DNA from: Cruorifilaria tuberocauda
Taxonomy: Eukaryota > Nematoda > Chromadorea > Rhabditida > Onchocercidae
Assembly: GCA_013365365.1 (NCBI GenBank)
Contig: JABVXU010000191.1
Span: 35,803-99,802 of the forward strand
Length of the DNA stretch: 64,000 bases
Direction: 5' to 3'
Under the pieces are notes generated by a model, which was not told the DNA's origin, searched no databases, and saw only the letters and a program-made list of their open reading frames with translations. Below, piece by piece: positions 1-12,500 of this stretch; the first letter of the stretch is position 1, and the number at the start of each line of letters is the position of its first letter. A program made the position numbers and the translations under genes.

Positions 1-404
1 TGACTTTTGATTCTCTTTTACTTATAGCATTTTTATTCTCTCCTTTCTTTATGCCCCTTCAAAGAAATTTTGAATATTTAAAGGAATGATTGAGCAGATT
101 TTCCTTCATCTTTCTCAGGTAACCCTAATAAAAAAACATCTTCAAGTATTAGAAATCTTTCACTCCGAAAATAACGGTTTTAAAATTAGTCTCTCCATTA
201 TGATTGCACCATCCAGATATTGCCAGAATTTCATATTTATTGATGTTTCTGCAATCACTGGTGCGAAAGCATATCTGTACAAACCGAGTAGGACCAAAGC
301 TTGAAATTGGTCAAGGTTATGGCTGTTTTTCGGTTGAACAAAATATCTCTTTTAGCGATAGAACATCAAGAACAAATACGTAGTATTAGTACTCCGAATT
401 TTAG

Positions 405-3400
405 GTTTTTTGGCATAGTTCAGCTCATATCATGGGTGAAGCTATGGAGCGCTATTGTGGTGGTCATTTATGTTATGGTCCACCGATTTCCGAAGGATTT
501 TATTATGATATGTGGAAAGAGGTTGATCACAATTTTTTATTTTTCATTTCATTTCAATATTTCACATCTAGTTTCTCTTACTTATCTTAAATTCAAGCAC
601 TTGGGAGAGACGACTTTTGGTTCTTCATTCATCATTTGTAAAGCCGTTACAAAAAGATGTTTCAGGGTACTGCAATTACTCCAGATGATTTCCCAAAATT
701 GGAACAAATTATTAAATGTATTGTTAAGGTTATTCCACAAATTTTTAGTTTTCCTTTATAGTTATTGTATGGTTATAAGTGTCGTTTGCCGATTATTATT
801 TTACACATAAATACTATATGTTTTTGTAATTCCTTGGCATCCTTGCTTGTAGGATAAACAACCGTTTGAGCGATTGGTTGTTTCAAAAGAAGATCTACTG
901 CAAATGTTCAAATACAATAAATTCAAGGTATTAATAGGTTTTTATATAGGAAGTGTATTATTCATTATTTATCGCTAATTTTATTTGAAATTATTTTTGT
1001 GTTTTAGGTCCGTATCATAAACGAGAAAATTACAACTCCTTTTACTACCGTATATCGTTGTGGCCCGTTGATTGATTTATGTCGAGGACCACATGTGCGT
1101 CATACTGGCAAAGTAAAGGTAGTCATGGGGTTTTTTCTTGATTTTTTATAAGGTTCTTATCATGTAATTAGATGATTTTAATGTTGCTGTTTGATTTCGC
1201 ATTGCTCCATGTTTAGTTCATTTTTTTCATCGACGTGAATAATTTATTCGTCGAAAGGATGATAAGAATAATGATAGAGTCTGCTAAATTATTTAAATTA
1301 ATTTTAATATTTCCGTAGGTGCGATTTTAGATTTATTAATTGCAAGAGTACTTTATTTATCAACTATTGTTTAAGGCTTTAACTGTAACTAAAACTTCGA
1401 GTTCATATTGGGAAGGACGATCAGATGCGGAATCTTTAATCCGCATTTATGGAATGTCATTTCCTGACGCAAAGCAACTGAAAGAATGGCAAAAATTGCA
1501 AGTTAGTTTGGTTGTCTCTTTTCGGAAAACCTTGAATTAAATTAGAAAAGAAAGGAGTAGTTAATCTTCTTTATAAAGCGCAATCTCCTTTTCATGAAAC
1601 ATCTATTTTCCTTTATAAAGCACATGTTTTCGCGTTTTCTCGAAATTAGCAGAGATGAACGTTCATAAATGTGCAAAAGTACTTGTTAAATCAATGAGAA
1701 ATCTCGGTTTTAGCTCTGGCTTTCAAGGGCAGCAGCCAGCAGTAATAATGCTGAGATACATTTTGCTATTAATCTTCAACCTCACAATATGATTATTGTC
1801 CAAAATCCCAGCAACAGTATTTTTCAGAAACACTTTATGTTGTTTATTGAGATCTAAACTTTGATGTGATGATTAGATATCATCTTTAAAAGCTTCAAAA
1901 AAAGAATATTGCTTAAATAGTAGATATGGGGACACATCTTTTACGAAATATTGCTCTTTATTCCAATGATTTTGATAGTTATGATGTCAAGAAAGGACTT
2001 GAACATACTTTATTATGAATGTTGTTACACTTCGATTTTTTCAAATGTTCAAAGGAAGAAGCAGCTAAACGAGATCATAGAAAAATCGGACGTGATCAGG
2101 AATTATATTTCTTCCATCCACTGAGTCCTGGTTCAGCTTTTTGGTATCCGAAAGGAACGCATATTTACAATACTCTGTGTAATTTCATACGGAAAGAATA
2201 TCGCAAACGTGGATTTACTGAGGTTTCATCATTTACTTCTGTTTATGTCACTAATGAAATATAAAGTTTTTCCTTTGTGGTACTAAATAAGAGCTTTGTA
2301 TAAAGCGGTTTGATGAAATGAAATGGTTCGGCAGTTAATATCGTGAACCGGTTTCGAATAATACCTTTAGCATTTAGACCGGAAGATATGCTGGATTGAA
2401 TACGTATACAGAGTTTTTGATTCCATTTATTAGTCGCTTATATTAGTTTTATTTTATTGCCAAAAAATCTTTTCAATATTTAGGTTATATCACCAAATAT
2501 GTTCAATAGCAGATTATGGGAGCAATCGGGCCATTGGGAGCATTACTCGGATAATATGTTCAAGTAATTTTCCTCAATAATTAAATTGAAGTGTTATTTA
2601 AAGCAAGTTTTGAGCAGCGGAGTTTTTGTCGAGAAAGGTTCAAAATAATTTGCATTTCAGAATCGATATTGAAAAGGAAACATTTGGACTTAAGCCTATG
2701 AACTGTCCGGGACATTGTTTGATGTATTCTCACATGCCGCGCACCCACAATGAGTTACCTTTACGATATGCTGATTTCGGTGTTTTACATCGGTAAGATT
2801 TTTAAAAAAATTTTGAAAAACGTTGTATCATTTTAACGGTGGTTAAATTTCTAAAAAAGAGAGAAAAGAATCGGAGAGTTGATAATTTAAATATGGTTAA
2901 CTTGAATGATGTAGCTAACTTCTTAATGGTTTTGAAGCTGGTATTTGTGAAAAATTTGGGTGAACTTGAATAGAGAAACGAATGAATGATTTTGAATGAT
3001 TTTTTCAAATAAGAGAAGTTGATTTTTTAAATAAAATCTGTAATTTTTTTTCTTTAAGCAATGAGATGAGCGGTGCACTGACCGGTCTAACTCGAGTGCG
3101 ACGTTTCCAGCAAGATGATGCACATATTTTTTGTCGGCAAGATCAGGTTGTTGAAGAAATAATGGTGAGCCATGGAAGATTTTTTTCATTATCAGTGACT
3201 CTTAGTTTGAGTTCCTTGAATTTTTTCGGATTTCAATTTTTATAAATTGTTAAATTTTCTTTATTGCTGTGTATTTTTTTGATTATAGGCGTTTTCTTTA
3301 GGGTTGTATCGATTTTCTCAAATATGCGTATATTGATGTATTTGGTTTTACATTCAAACTAAACTTAAGTACCAGACCGGAGGTGGGATATTTGGGTGAT

Positions 3401-5471
3401 ATCGAAACATGGTAAGTAATTGGTCCAATTGTTATTCTCCATCATTCCCTTCAGTTCTGACTTCAAACAAAATCTTAAAATCGATTTCCTTTTTTATGCT
3501 GTACATGCTTCGTATCACTAATTCGTAGGTAGATTTAAACAGTCACTTTCAATAATGTTGCGAGAATGAGTGTTTAATCGTAGGAATGCTGCGGAACACA
3601 AATTGATGGAGGCTCTGAATGCATCTGGACATGAGTGGGAGCTAAATCCTGGTGATGGTGCTTTTTATGGACCGAAGGTTGAATTAATTTAATGTTAAAG
3701 ATTCCTAAGAAGATTTGCGGATTCTGTACAACGTTCAATCTTATTTCATATTTCAGATCGATATCACAATTCAGGATGCACTTCGAAGGCTCCATCAATG
3801 TGCAACAATACAACTCGATTTTCAGCTACCTATTCGATTTGATTTGTCATATTTTGAGTGTGTTCTTTAACTTTATTTCAAAACGAAGAAGATTAGAAGA
3901 AGTAAAGAGTAGTTAGTCATTTAGCGAATTTTATCAGATTTGCTTTTTCTTGAAGCAATATTAAGAGTTTTTATTATACTTCGAAATATCATAATTTTGT
4001 AGTGAGAAGGAATACAATGATTTTACTACGTTCCAACTAAATTTTTAGTGAAAATAATGAGAGACAAAGACCAGTGATGATTCATCGCGCTCTGTTGGGC
4101 TCTATAGAGCGAATGACTGCTATTTTAGCGGAAAACTATGGTGGCAAATGGCCCTTTTGGTTATCACCACGACAGGTAAGTAAAATGTTTTCTCGTTGAT
4201 AAGATTCGTAATAAATTCGCAATATTATTTGTGGAAAATTTTGGTTAAAATTATCAGTGGCGGAGTTTTTTTTCATATCAATACAATGTATTTTCCATTT
4301 CTACGGAAAATAATCATTAATGCTTTAAAACTACAAAATATGAATAATGGAAAATAAGTGTATTCAACATTATTGAAGTTGAATAAAATGATCAATCTAA
4401 ATTTTTTAGGCAAAGGTTATCACGGTCCATGAATCACAAAATGCTTATGGTAGAATGGTGCAACAAAAAGTAAATGTTGATTTCTTTTTAAATTTGTTTA
4501 TAATTGCAAAAATTAGATTTGTGCGAATATGATAATAGTTCTAACTAGTGCAAGGAAATATAAGAAGCAGTTAAGAGTTCAACCGTTTATCAAATGTTTC
4601 TCCACTATTTCATGAGAACGATAGAATTTAAATAACGTTTTTATCGCTTTATTGCTAGGCATGGAAAACTGTAATTTTCACCTATCGTAGATAATCATTC
4701 AATGAAGATTTATTTCGGTATTTTTTGTGTTTCAAAATTTTATATTTTTAAAAAAATTTTGGGGTAAGGCATGGTTTTTGCTGTGAATGAAATAAGTTCA
4801 ACCTTAGACTAAAAATTTATATGTTGAGATGTTTTTGAACATATTTTCGGATAATAATTAACGCTTTAAAACTACAAAATATGAATAATGGTAAGAATTA
4901 GTCGTGTCGTAGTAGAGGATTCGTTAATTTTTATTTATAGATATATGAAGCAGGCTTCGAAGTTGAGTTCGATGAGGATTCATCAGACACATTAAATAAA
5001 CAGATTCGCAATGCTCAGATTGCCCAATTCAATTTTATCCTGGTGGTCGGACCAACTGAAATACGAAATGGAACTGTAAATGTTCGTACACGTGATAATG
5101 CAGTAAGTTCTTTTGTCTAATTCTTAATCAATTTACATTATTTTGTAGATAAAGAGAAAGTGATTAAACTATTCCGTCAGAGAGAATTGGTGTATTAAAG
5201 TCAATAAGAATTGCGTTTAATCACGAAATGTCGGTTGAATTTTAGAGTGGGAGGTAGACATGATACTACGTCAGAACAATGACGCGATTGTTTCAGTGAA
5301 ACTAATGTACCATGTTTTTCTTGAATGTCGAATAAAAGAAAGTAAATCTTTTTCTATCAGTTTTATTTTTTGCAGGTAAGAGGAGAAGTGAAATTAGAAG
5401 ATCTTATCGAAAAATTTAAACGTTTCCAAAAGGAATATATTCGTGATACAGAAAACGCAGAAGAGTTTTAA
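405..5471 (+). CDS. tars-1: Threonyl-tRNA synthetase, cytosolic (5' end outside window)
   Basis: Charges tRNA-Thr with threonine in translation (class II synthetase). Sixteen phase-consistent exons give 575 residues: 405-521, 666-728, 853-927, 1008-1118, 1376-1501, 2055-2222, 2484-2563, 2661-2792, 3059-3164, 3302-3411, 3584-3677, 3757-3857, 4049-4175, 4410-4469, 4941-5102 and 5376-5471 (stop TAA). The first visible exon opens with [15 protein letters not shown] of the second editing-type domain. The catalytic core follows, with [23 protein letters not shown] and [11 protein letters not shown], and then the anticodon-binding domain ([16 protein letters not shown]). The zinc ligands expected for the family are present: Cys of MNCPGH, His of DDAH and His of MIHRA. 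The roughly 150 N-terminal residues (TGS region) are missing, so 1-404 is read as intron. Two acceptors (before 1376 and 2055) are poor matches to TTTCAG. Identity is near certain. Confidence 0.95.
4304..4350. repeat. Direct repeat copy 1 in threonyl-tRNA synthetase intron
   Basis: A 47-bp segment built around CTTTAAAACTACAAAATATG is nearly repeated at 4848-4891, in the next intron of the same gene. The 3' 30 bases are almost identical. This is either a small dispersed element or a local duplication. Confidence 0.6.
4848..4891. repeat. Direct repeat copy 2 in threonyl-tRNA synthetase intron
   Basis: Second copy of the segment at 4304-4350, about 540 bp downstream in the following intron and in the same orientation. 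It ends at the same GAATAATGG. Confidence 0.6.
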
Positions 5472-6379
5472 AATCCATCTTCCATAAACAGCCGTTGCAG
5501 TTTATGATACAGTGATACTCTATCAAAACTGATTCAGAAGATTTAGAATTTTGCAAAAGTATGAATAAGTTGTAAAAAGTTATTTAGGGATTTATTCGAA
5601 GTTTTTTTCAAGAGTCCTAATGCAACACAAGTACTTATTTATTTGTAACTGTTCTATTGTTATTCATTGTCGTTGTGTAAAAGCTTTTATTTTGGAAATA
5701 AATTGTTTTAGAAAATTAAAATTTTTGGTCACTGCTATAATGTGTTCAATTATGATCAGATTATCTTTTTCACATTGTTTGCTTCTTATTTTTCTAACTT
5801 AGCAAAGTAATGAGATTCTTGAAATCTTCTGGTGCTAAATTTATTCATCAGTTGCAAATTTATTCATCGAATGAAATTTTACCTTGTTTACTTGGAAGTT
5901 GTACGGATTTTGTTTTTATTTCAGAAAATCCATCAAGTTGAGTCAGAATTTCCGTACAAATAATTTGACTTGAAGTTGTGATTATTAGTAAAACATCATG
6001 GATTTAAAGATTTTCGGGTAAATGTAAGCGATAAGATTGCATATATTGCATATAATGATTGCATATATTGTATTGACTGATGTGTTATTAATCTTCTAAC
6101 TACTGCCTGAATGATCGATGAGTCATTATTTTTTTTTGCAATTATCAAGATTGAAATAAAAGTGTTCCAAGTCATTTACGGTTTCTTTATACCATAGCAG
6201 TTCTACAGCGATTACGAAAATTTTTGATAATATAGAAGACGCTAATGAGGAAAAAATGTGCTTTGTTTCCTTAGTAGATAAGAAAGATCTGTATACAATC
6301 ATTTTTGATCAGAGTGATGGAATTATCTGATACAAAATCGAAATGAAATGGTGTTTCAAATTTTGCTATAATTCCTTGA
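5472..6379. other. Intergenic, synthetase 3' region
   Basis: No coding exons were seen. An AATAAA at 5697-5702 is a possible polyadenylation signal for the synthetase. A short tandem motif (GATTGCATATATTG at 6035 and 6057) lies midway. Confidence 0.45.
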
Positions 6380-6389
6380 GGTATTGCAG
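6380..6389 (+). promoter_or_regulatory. Putative spliced-leader trans-splice acceptor
   Basis: GGTATTGCAG lies two bases upstream of the ATG at 6392. A 3' splice site this close to a start codon, with no exon visible before it, is the usual sign of spliced-leader addition in nematodes. It supports the chosen start. Confidence 0.5.
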
Positions 6390-6391
6390 GG

Positions 6392-8310
6392 ATGTTAAGA
6401 GTTCAGCCACTATCAAATGTATATCCGTCACCCTTGTTTGATCAGAAGAATAGAAATGGATTTCAATTAGGGCATTTTGATCGCTTTATTAATGGGTATG
6501 GGGAAATTATATGCTCCGAGAGTGGTTCACGATATATTTTCGGACCAGAATCCATTGATCTTGGACCGTGCTGTAATCCGTGCGATGAAAATTGGATAAG
6601 AATTTTGAAAAATGGTAATTTTAGGCATATTTTTAATTTAATATTTTGGTTAAGGTTGCATTGCTGCCTTTTTATCTTTCTTCTTGCTGTAGTCGGTACA
6701 TGGCAAGTTATTTTTCATCAAATCATTGATAGATCTATCAAAGAAACTGAGCGCATGCAATAACGTTGCTTTCTATAATGTTTTCACTTAATATGATGCT
6801 TTCTGGGTTACATAAGTTCCTTCACAAAAGCGGTTTTATTTTTTAGTAAACTACTCATAAATGTTGATAACAAGTGACCGAGATGTAATTAATCAAATTG
6901 AAATTCAAATGAAAATTTGGAGGCATTAGTTAATTATTTATCAGGGAATAAACAGAATTTTCCTAAATTCTTTTTAGAGGATGTTTTAGTCTTTTCTCGA
7001 GGATACTCCTATCCTTGTGGAAATGGATTTGTAGGAACCGCAAAGCAGGTCATAATCCCAGGAACACAGAATAATCATGTCAGTTTCTTTTTTATTAATA
7101 TCTTAACAAAGGATTTTGAATCTGAAATTCAAAATTACTGCCTGATTTTTCATCAGTTGTAATTGCAGTGTATGATAAAAAATTTTTATAGAGTTTTCTT
7201 GGTGTAGTTCTACGTGAGCGTCATCCCAGCTCAACTGAAGGTGCTACAGCTGCTTTTCTGTGTCCGCCCTTTGGTATTATCAAATTGCATAAATTCGCAT
7301 TTGATTGTGATTTTGATATTTCTTGGCCACCAGTGGTTGGTACACGATTCTGGGTCACGCTGGATGATGTAAGTTATTTAATATGGAATTTATCATTGTT
7401 ACATTGTTTCGTTTCATGTGACAGGAATTTTTTATGATATAAGTTCGAAGTAAATTAGTTTTAATCAGTAGAGGCATCCGTCTTTAAATTTTGAAACGAT
7501 ATTTTCTTGTCTTGAAAAAGTGATAAAATTGTTTGAGCAATTTTTATTATAACTTCTTCCAAGTTTAATGTGATCATTATTATACTACTTAAGATATGTA
7601 ATCATCATTGTCATTATAGTATACATGGTAAATCTACAATGTATTAGCATTAGCGATTTCTGTGCAAGTAATACGCCGAACTGATCGGGATAGTGATAAA
7701 ATTGAAATAAGTTTGCTTCTTGATTGTATAATATTTATTATTTTGCAGGGTAAATCTTCAACTAGAGTATGGAAAGTGGATGGTGCAGCGGATGACGTTG
7801 AATTTGGTCTTGGAAGTAAACTGATTGATATACCAAAGCTTTATTTGTGGCAATGGAACAAAACATTTAATCAGTCGGGTATATTCGCAATCAGTGATAT
7901 TTTGAAGAGTCTGTTTTAAGATCCTTTTGGTTTCAAAGAATTTAATAATAGAAAGCAATTTTAATAAATAGTACTCAAGTTTTTGCAAAGTGACTAAAAA
8001 TATTTGTTGCGGCCAAATTTCTATAAATCACCATTTTTTAAATAACACCTCAATTAACAAATTTTCAGCAGCTGAAAGTACGATCCCATCAAAAGAATCT
8101 GAAAAGTATTACGAAGGTACTTCAAATATATCAACTTCAGGTGAGATATGGGATTGTCAGCGAAAGGAGGACAGCACGAATGTACAAAGTAACAGTGCTG
8201 CTATGAGTTTGTTACTAGAAATGCTCAATGATCAAAGCATAAGAGATTTGGTCATTGAAAGGCATCGAGAAGCTTTCGAGAAGTATATTGTTGAAATATC
8301 CCATCTGTAG
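6392..8310 (+). CDS. Unrecognised 313-residue protein
   Basis: Family not recognised. Six exons join in phase: 6392-6614, a 14-nt microexon 6693-6706, 6923-7078, 7192-7368, 7749-7878 and 8069-8310 (stop TAG). The start is the first ATG, two bases after a probable trans-splice acceptor. The N-terminal 75 residues hold a Cys-rich stretch (GPCCNPCDENW). Two later blocks, FSRGYSYPCGNGFVGTAKQV and LCPPFGIIKLHKFAF followed by WPPVVGTRFWVTLDD, read like short beta-strand modules, faintly reminiscent of cold-shock/OB repeats. The C-terminus is polar, then an amphipathic helix (LLLEMLNDQSIRDLVIERH). There is no signal peptide or convincing membrane segment. The microexon and the 6923 boundary are the weakest parts of the model. 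Function is not assigned. Confidence 0.7.
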
Positions 8311-9571
8311 AGAAATTCCAATTTTGAGGACTAATTTTTAATGTTATTTTTTTTGAGGACTAATGTGATTTTTGTATTCAATTCTGTTGCACTATTAATT
8401 CTAACGTAGATCTTATTTAGGCAAGTTTTTGTGCTAGTCGCAATAAATCATTCATGCTTTATTATAAACTATCTATTTAGTGACGGCTTATCCTTACTAT
8501 ATTCTAAAAATTCTACTTTTCGTTACCATAAAGACTATGTATCTATTATAAGAACTATATGAAATAGCATCAGCGTAACATTCCTGATGCTTGTTATTAA
8601 AAAAGGAAATATTGTATATAAATCAGATCATTTTGTCGATTAAATTTGTTGTTTGTTTTTCGTTCCGTTTCTTCCTTTCATCATTAATGCAGTGCTCATA
8701 TATTCGTTATCTTTTTGTTACGCTGTCATTGTTTAATTTAACTTTAACATAATTATTGCACATTAATTTTCCATAAAATCATCAAATTTATTTATGTTAA
8801 TGTTCGTGTTCTATAAATGTTTTTACATAAAATGATAAATTATTTCTTTCTATTATCCATTTTAAGCACGGAAAATCCTCTTGGAATATCATTGAAACTG
8901 AAAGGATCAGTAATTTATTCATTACTCATCTCCTTCACTGTAGTACATTATTACTTTACGAAAAGAACGTTAGAATTTGTAACTCAGTTGAAGCAAGCTA
9001 GAAAAAAGAAAAATTATTAACATTTATCAATTATTGAAAATCGATTAAAATTGATGCGTTATAAGAAGTATTTCGATATTAATAACTGTTATCGATACGT
9101 AAATATCTGCTGAACTTTCGAATTAGCTTATCAATATTACATCATAAATTTAGAAGGGAGGAGATAAAATTACTTTGAACTGATCGATTTTTATAAGTGA
9201 TATATTACCTAGCAATTTATCATACGACAGAAAAGCCATCGATTAGTTTTATGATTATATTGTCATTATGAAATTTCATGTTATTGTTGTGGTTGTATAA
9301 GTGAAATAATCATTTAGAATATTTCATGGCTTATTCAAAGGCTTTTGTTCCAGAAAAGTTTGATATCAATAATTCATGCAGTAATGTTTAATTTTATTTG
9401 TTTCTGGTTGCTATCTATAAAATATGATAGTGATTTAATACGTATAAAATGATCAATGCAAATGATTGAAATCATCAGTATTACTGGATGACTTTTTGAA
9501 ATTTACACATGGTTGAAATTGGTGATACTGTTTGGTCTGAATTTTGATGAAAGTTAAAGGATAGAGAATTA
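8311..9571. other. Intergenic, with one small ORF
   Basis: Mostly AT-rich non-coding sequence. The one item of note is an uninterrupted 67-codon + strand ORF at 8817-9020 with two hydrophobic stretches and a basic tail (QARKKKNY). Its first part could be preceded by a splice acceptor at about 8867, so it may be a last exon or chance. I could not link it to a neighbour or a family. Confidence 0.3.
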
Positions 9572-12500
9572 ATGGAGGAGTTGGAGTGAGAAAGTATGAT
9601 TGTTCATAATGAAATTATGGATTTGATGACGACGGTTGATACTTGTATAATCATAATTGGAATATTCATAATACAAATAGCCAAGCAAATAAAGGAAATG
9701 GTGGTTTTGAAATATCGTCATATCAAATTAAAATGCTTAATTGTTTTGAGAGGGATAATCGATATGGATAATGTTAAAGCTAGGAGATTGAATCTGAATT
9801 CTTTTTTTCTTTTGCCTCTCTGGTTCTAATTTCTGAGCTTTCATGTTTTATGTTATATTTCTATCATTGGTGCAGTTCATGTTAATCGCAATAACTTAAA
9901 ATTAAATTTCGGATTATCTATCGCTGTACGTCATATTATCAATCGTATATCTGTTGACTGAATGAGTGATCAAACACGATTATTAACAGCGTTAGTTTAG
10001 CTTCTTTATTTTAAATTAGCCATTTTGATGTGCACTGTTTGACAATGAACTAAAATTAATGAGAAGTGTTATGATATAGAGTAGAATGGGAGGGTTAGTC
10101 AAAAATTTTATTAATGATTTTGATAGTTATGATAATACTTGATGGTTTTATTGCTTCTACTTCTAGTGAATTAATCTTTGACTAATTTAGACTGGATCCA
10201 AATGAAGACCCAGTGACGGGTCTGGAAAGAGTAACATCACTTACAAATAAAAATGCAGAAATGAGACGAAGATATCGCGAACAGCGCGAGTTAGAAGAAT
10301 CTCTCCAGTACAAGTTGAATAGAAATGAAGAAAAAGAAGGTGCTGTTTCTTCGCGATATGAAAGTCTAAATTATGAAATTGTCGAAAACAAGCTCTATCA
10401 AGCTGAGGAAATGGAACCTGGTCATCAGGTATGCTTTCATTTTTCGGATGAAAATATTTACCCTTCGTCTACTTGTGTTTTTCGCTGCACAGATTTTTGT
10501 GATATTGGGAAGCTTCGAATTCTCGGTTCTACTAGACTGACAAGAAATATCATATTTGCTGCAATATTATTAGTCTTTTATCGTAAAGTTTTTTTGTGTG
10601 AAGTGGTTATAAATTACTTGATAACTTTTGTTAATTTAACCAAATTAACAAATCAAAGGTTAAAGGAAAATTCATCTCATGTTTTCAGCGGAAACTTTTT
10701 CGACAGTCAGTGAATCGATGGGTGGTCTGTTTTTTCATTGGAGTTCTTACTGCCATTGTTGCGGCTGCTATAGATATAACGATATACTATAGCAGTGTAA
10801 TCAAATTTCGCTTAATTATCAGCAATCGTAAGTATCTTGCTGATTCAGTTTTTATGATTGTAAATTAAAGCGTCAGATAAACTGGATTTTAATTATTAAT
10901 CGATGCTGTTTGTTTGTTTGTTTCTGCTGATGTTATTTCTCTTTTTTTTCAGTATTAAATTTATGCGAAAAGCGAATGGAAGTTGGTGGCGGTTGCATAT
11001 GGACTGTAGAATTTGCGTGGATTTGCTATAATTGCGTTCTGATCACAATTTCTGCTTGTTTAGTTTTATTTCTATCTCCTGTTGCTGCTGGTTCAGGTTT
11101 CTTTTTCCATAGCTTTTAAGAAACTTTTATAATCATAAATTTTATTTCTCATAACTAAATGATCGGCATTTAGGTATATCACAAGTCAAATGCTTTCTAA
11201 ATGGTATAGAAATACCAGGTGTTGTACGATTGAAAACTTTATTTGCAAAAGCATTTGGTGTAGCATGTACAGTTGCTGGTGGTTTAAGCGCTGGGAAGGT
11301 AATATTGTTTTCTCTCTTCTATTAATTTTTATGCCATTGTTATTGAATAACTATTTATTAAACTTTCTAAATGGAACCATTTCCCACTATATATCAATGA
11401 TAAGTTTCATCTAGAGTAAATATAGGAAGGTCCGATGATTCATTCTGGAGCTGTGGTCGCAGCTGGTATTTCACAAGGCAAATGCGTCACTTTCTCACTT
11501 GACTTTCATATTTTCGAACAATTCCGGAATGATCGGTAGAGTTTAATTTTTCGACATCGATATTTGAATTCAAATAGATTTTTTTTTGTTTGAAAAAAAT
11601 TTTTCAGTGAAAAGCGTGATTTTGTGAGTGCAGGTGCAGCAGCTGGAGTAGCTGCGGCTTTTGGCGCTCCAATTGGTGGAGTTTTGTTCAGTCTGGAAGA
11701 AGGAGCTAGCTTTTGGAATCAGAGTTTAACGTGGCGCATGGTTTATTTTCTTCTCATCCATTCTTTGTTTAAATACTTTCCTGATTTATGAAGTTATGAT
11801 TTTATGTTGATAACTGCATTATGATTTATTAGATGAAGTTTTTGATCACTTTCAGTTTTTTGCTGCGATGATGTCATCATTTACTCTGAATTGCATTCTC
11901 AGCGTATTTCATGGAGTTGGTGGTTTTTTATCATGGAATGGATTAGCAAATTTTGGCGTTTTCGAGGTGATGTTCACTTAATATCGGAACCGTTTTCTGT
12001 AGTATGTAATCTTTTTTGATATCGCTTTATATAAGTACAATGAGGCTAGCTTGATATTGACAAAATTTTTTTCAGAATCATAGCTACAATATTTGGGAAA
12101 TACCGATCTTTCTTCTCATTGGTGTTCTTGGTGGCCTTTCTGGCGCTTTATTCAATTTCCTTAATTTGAAACTTTCACGATTCAGGAAAAAGTCAGTTAT
12201 GATTTCAAATATTACCAAAAATCATAATTTCGAAAATGGTTTCCAAATTATAGTTTTTACTAATGTTTTATCTTAGTGTTGTTTATAAAAGAGAAATGAG
12301 GCTGAAAATGTTTATAATATTTCAGTATTCTCTTTTATTGTTTTGGAATTTTTGATTTTATTTGAGATATATTCGAAGCAAATGCCAGAAACTGATGGAG
12401 TGTTTACTGGTAGCTGCAGCATCTGCATTTACTGGATTCATTACACTGTTTTTAGTAAATGATTGTGAGCCAGTTGGCCGTAATCCAAAACTAACAGAGG

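Noticed and set aside
86..404. ORFs at the left edge as possible N-terminal exons of threonyl-tRNA synthetase
   Set aside because: The translation lacks the expected LELLKF-type sequence before the FWHSSAH exon; treated as intron.
9596..9829. 77-codon + strand ORF with a hydrophobic segment
   Set aside because: It lies in the first intron of the CLC gene; the 14-nt first exon joins exon 2 in phase without it.
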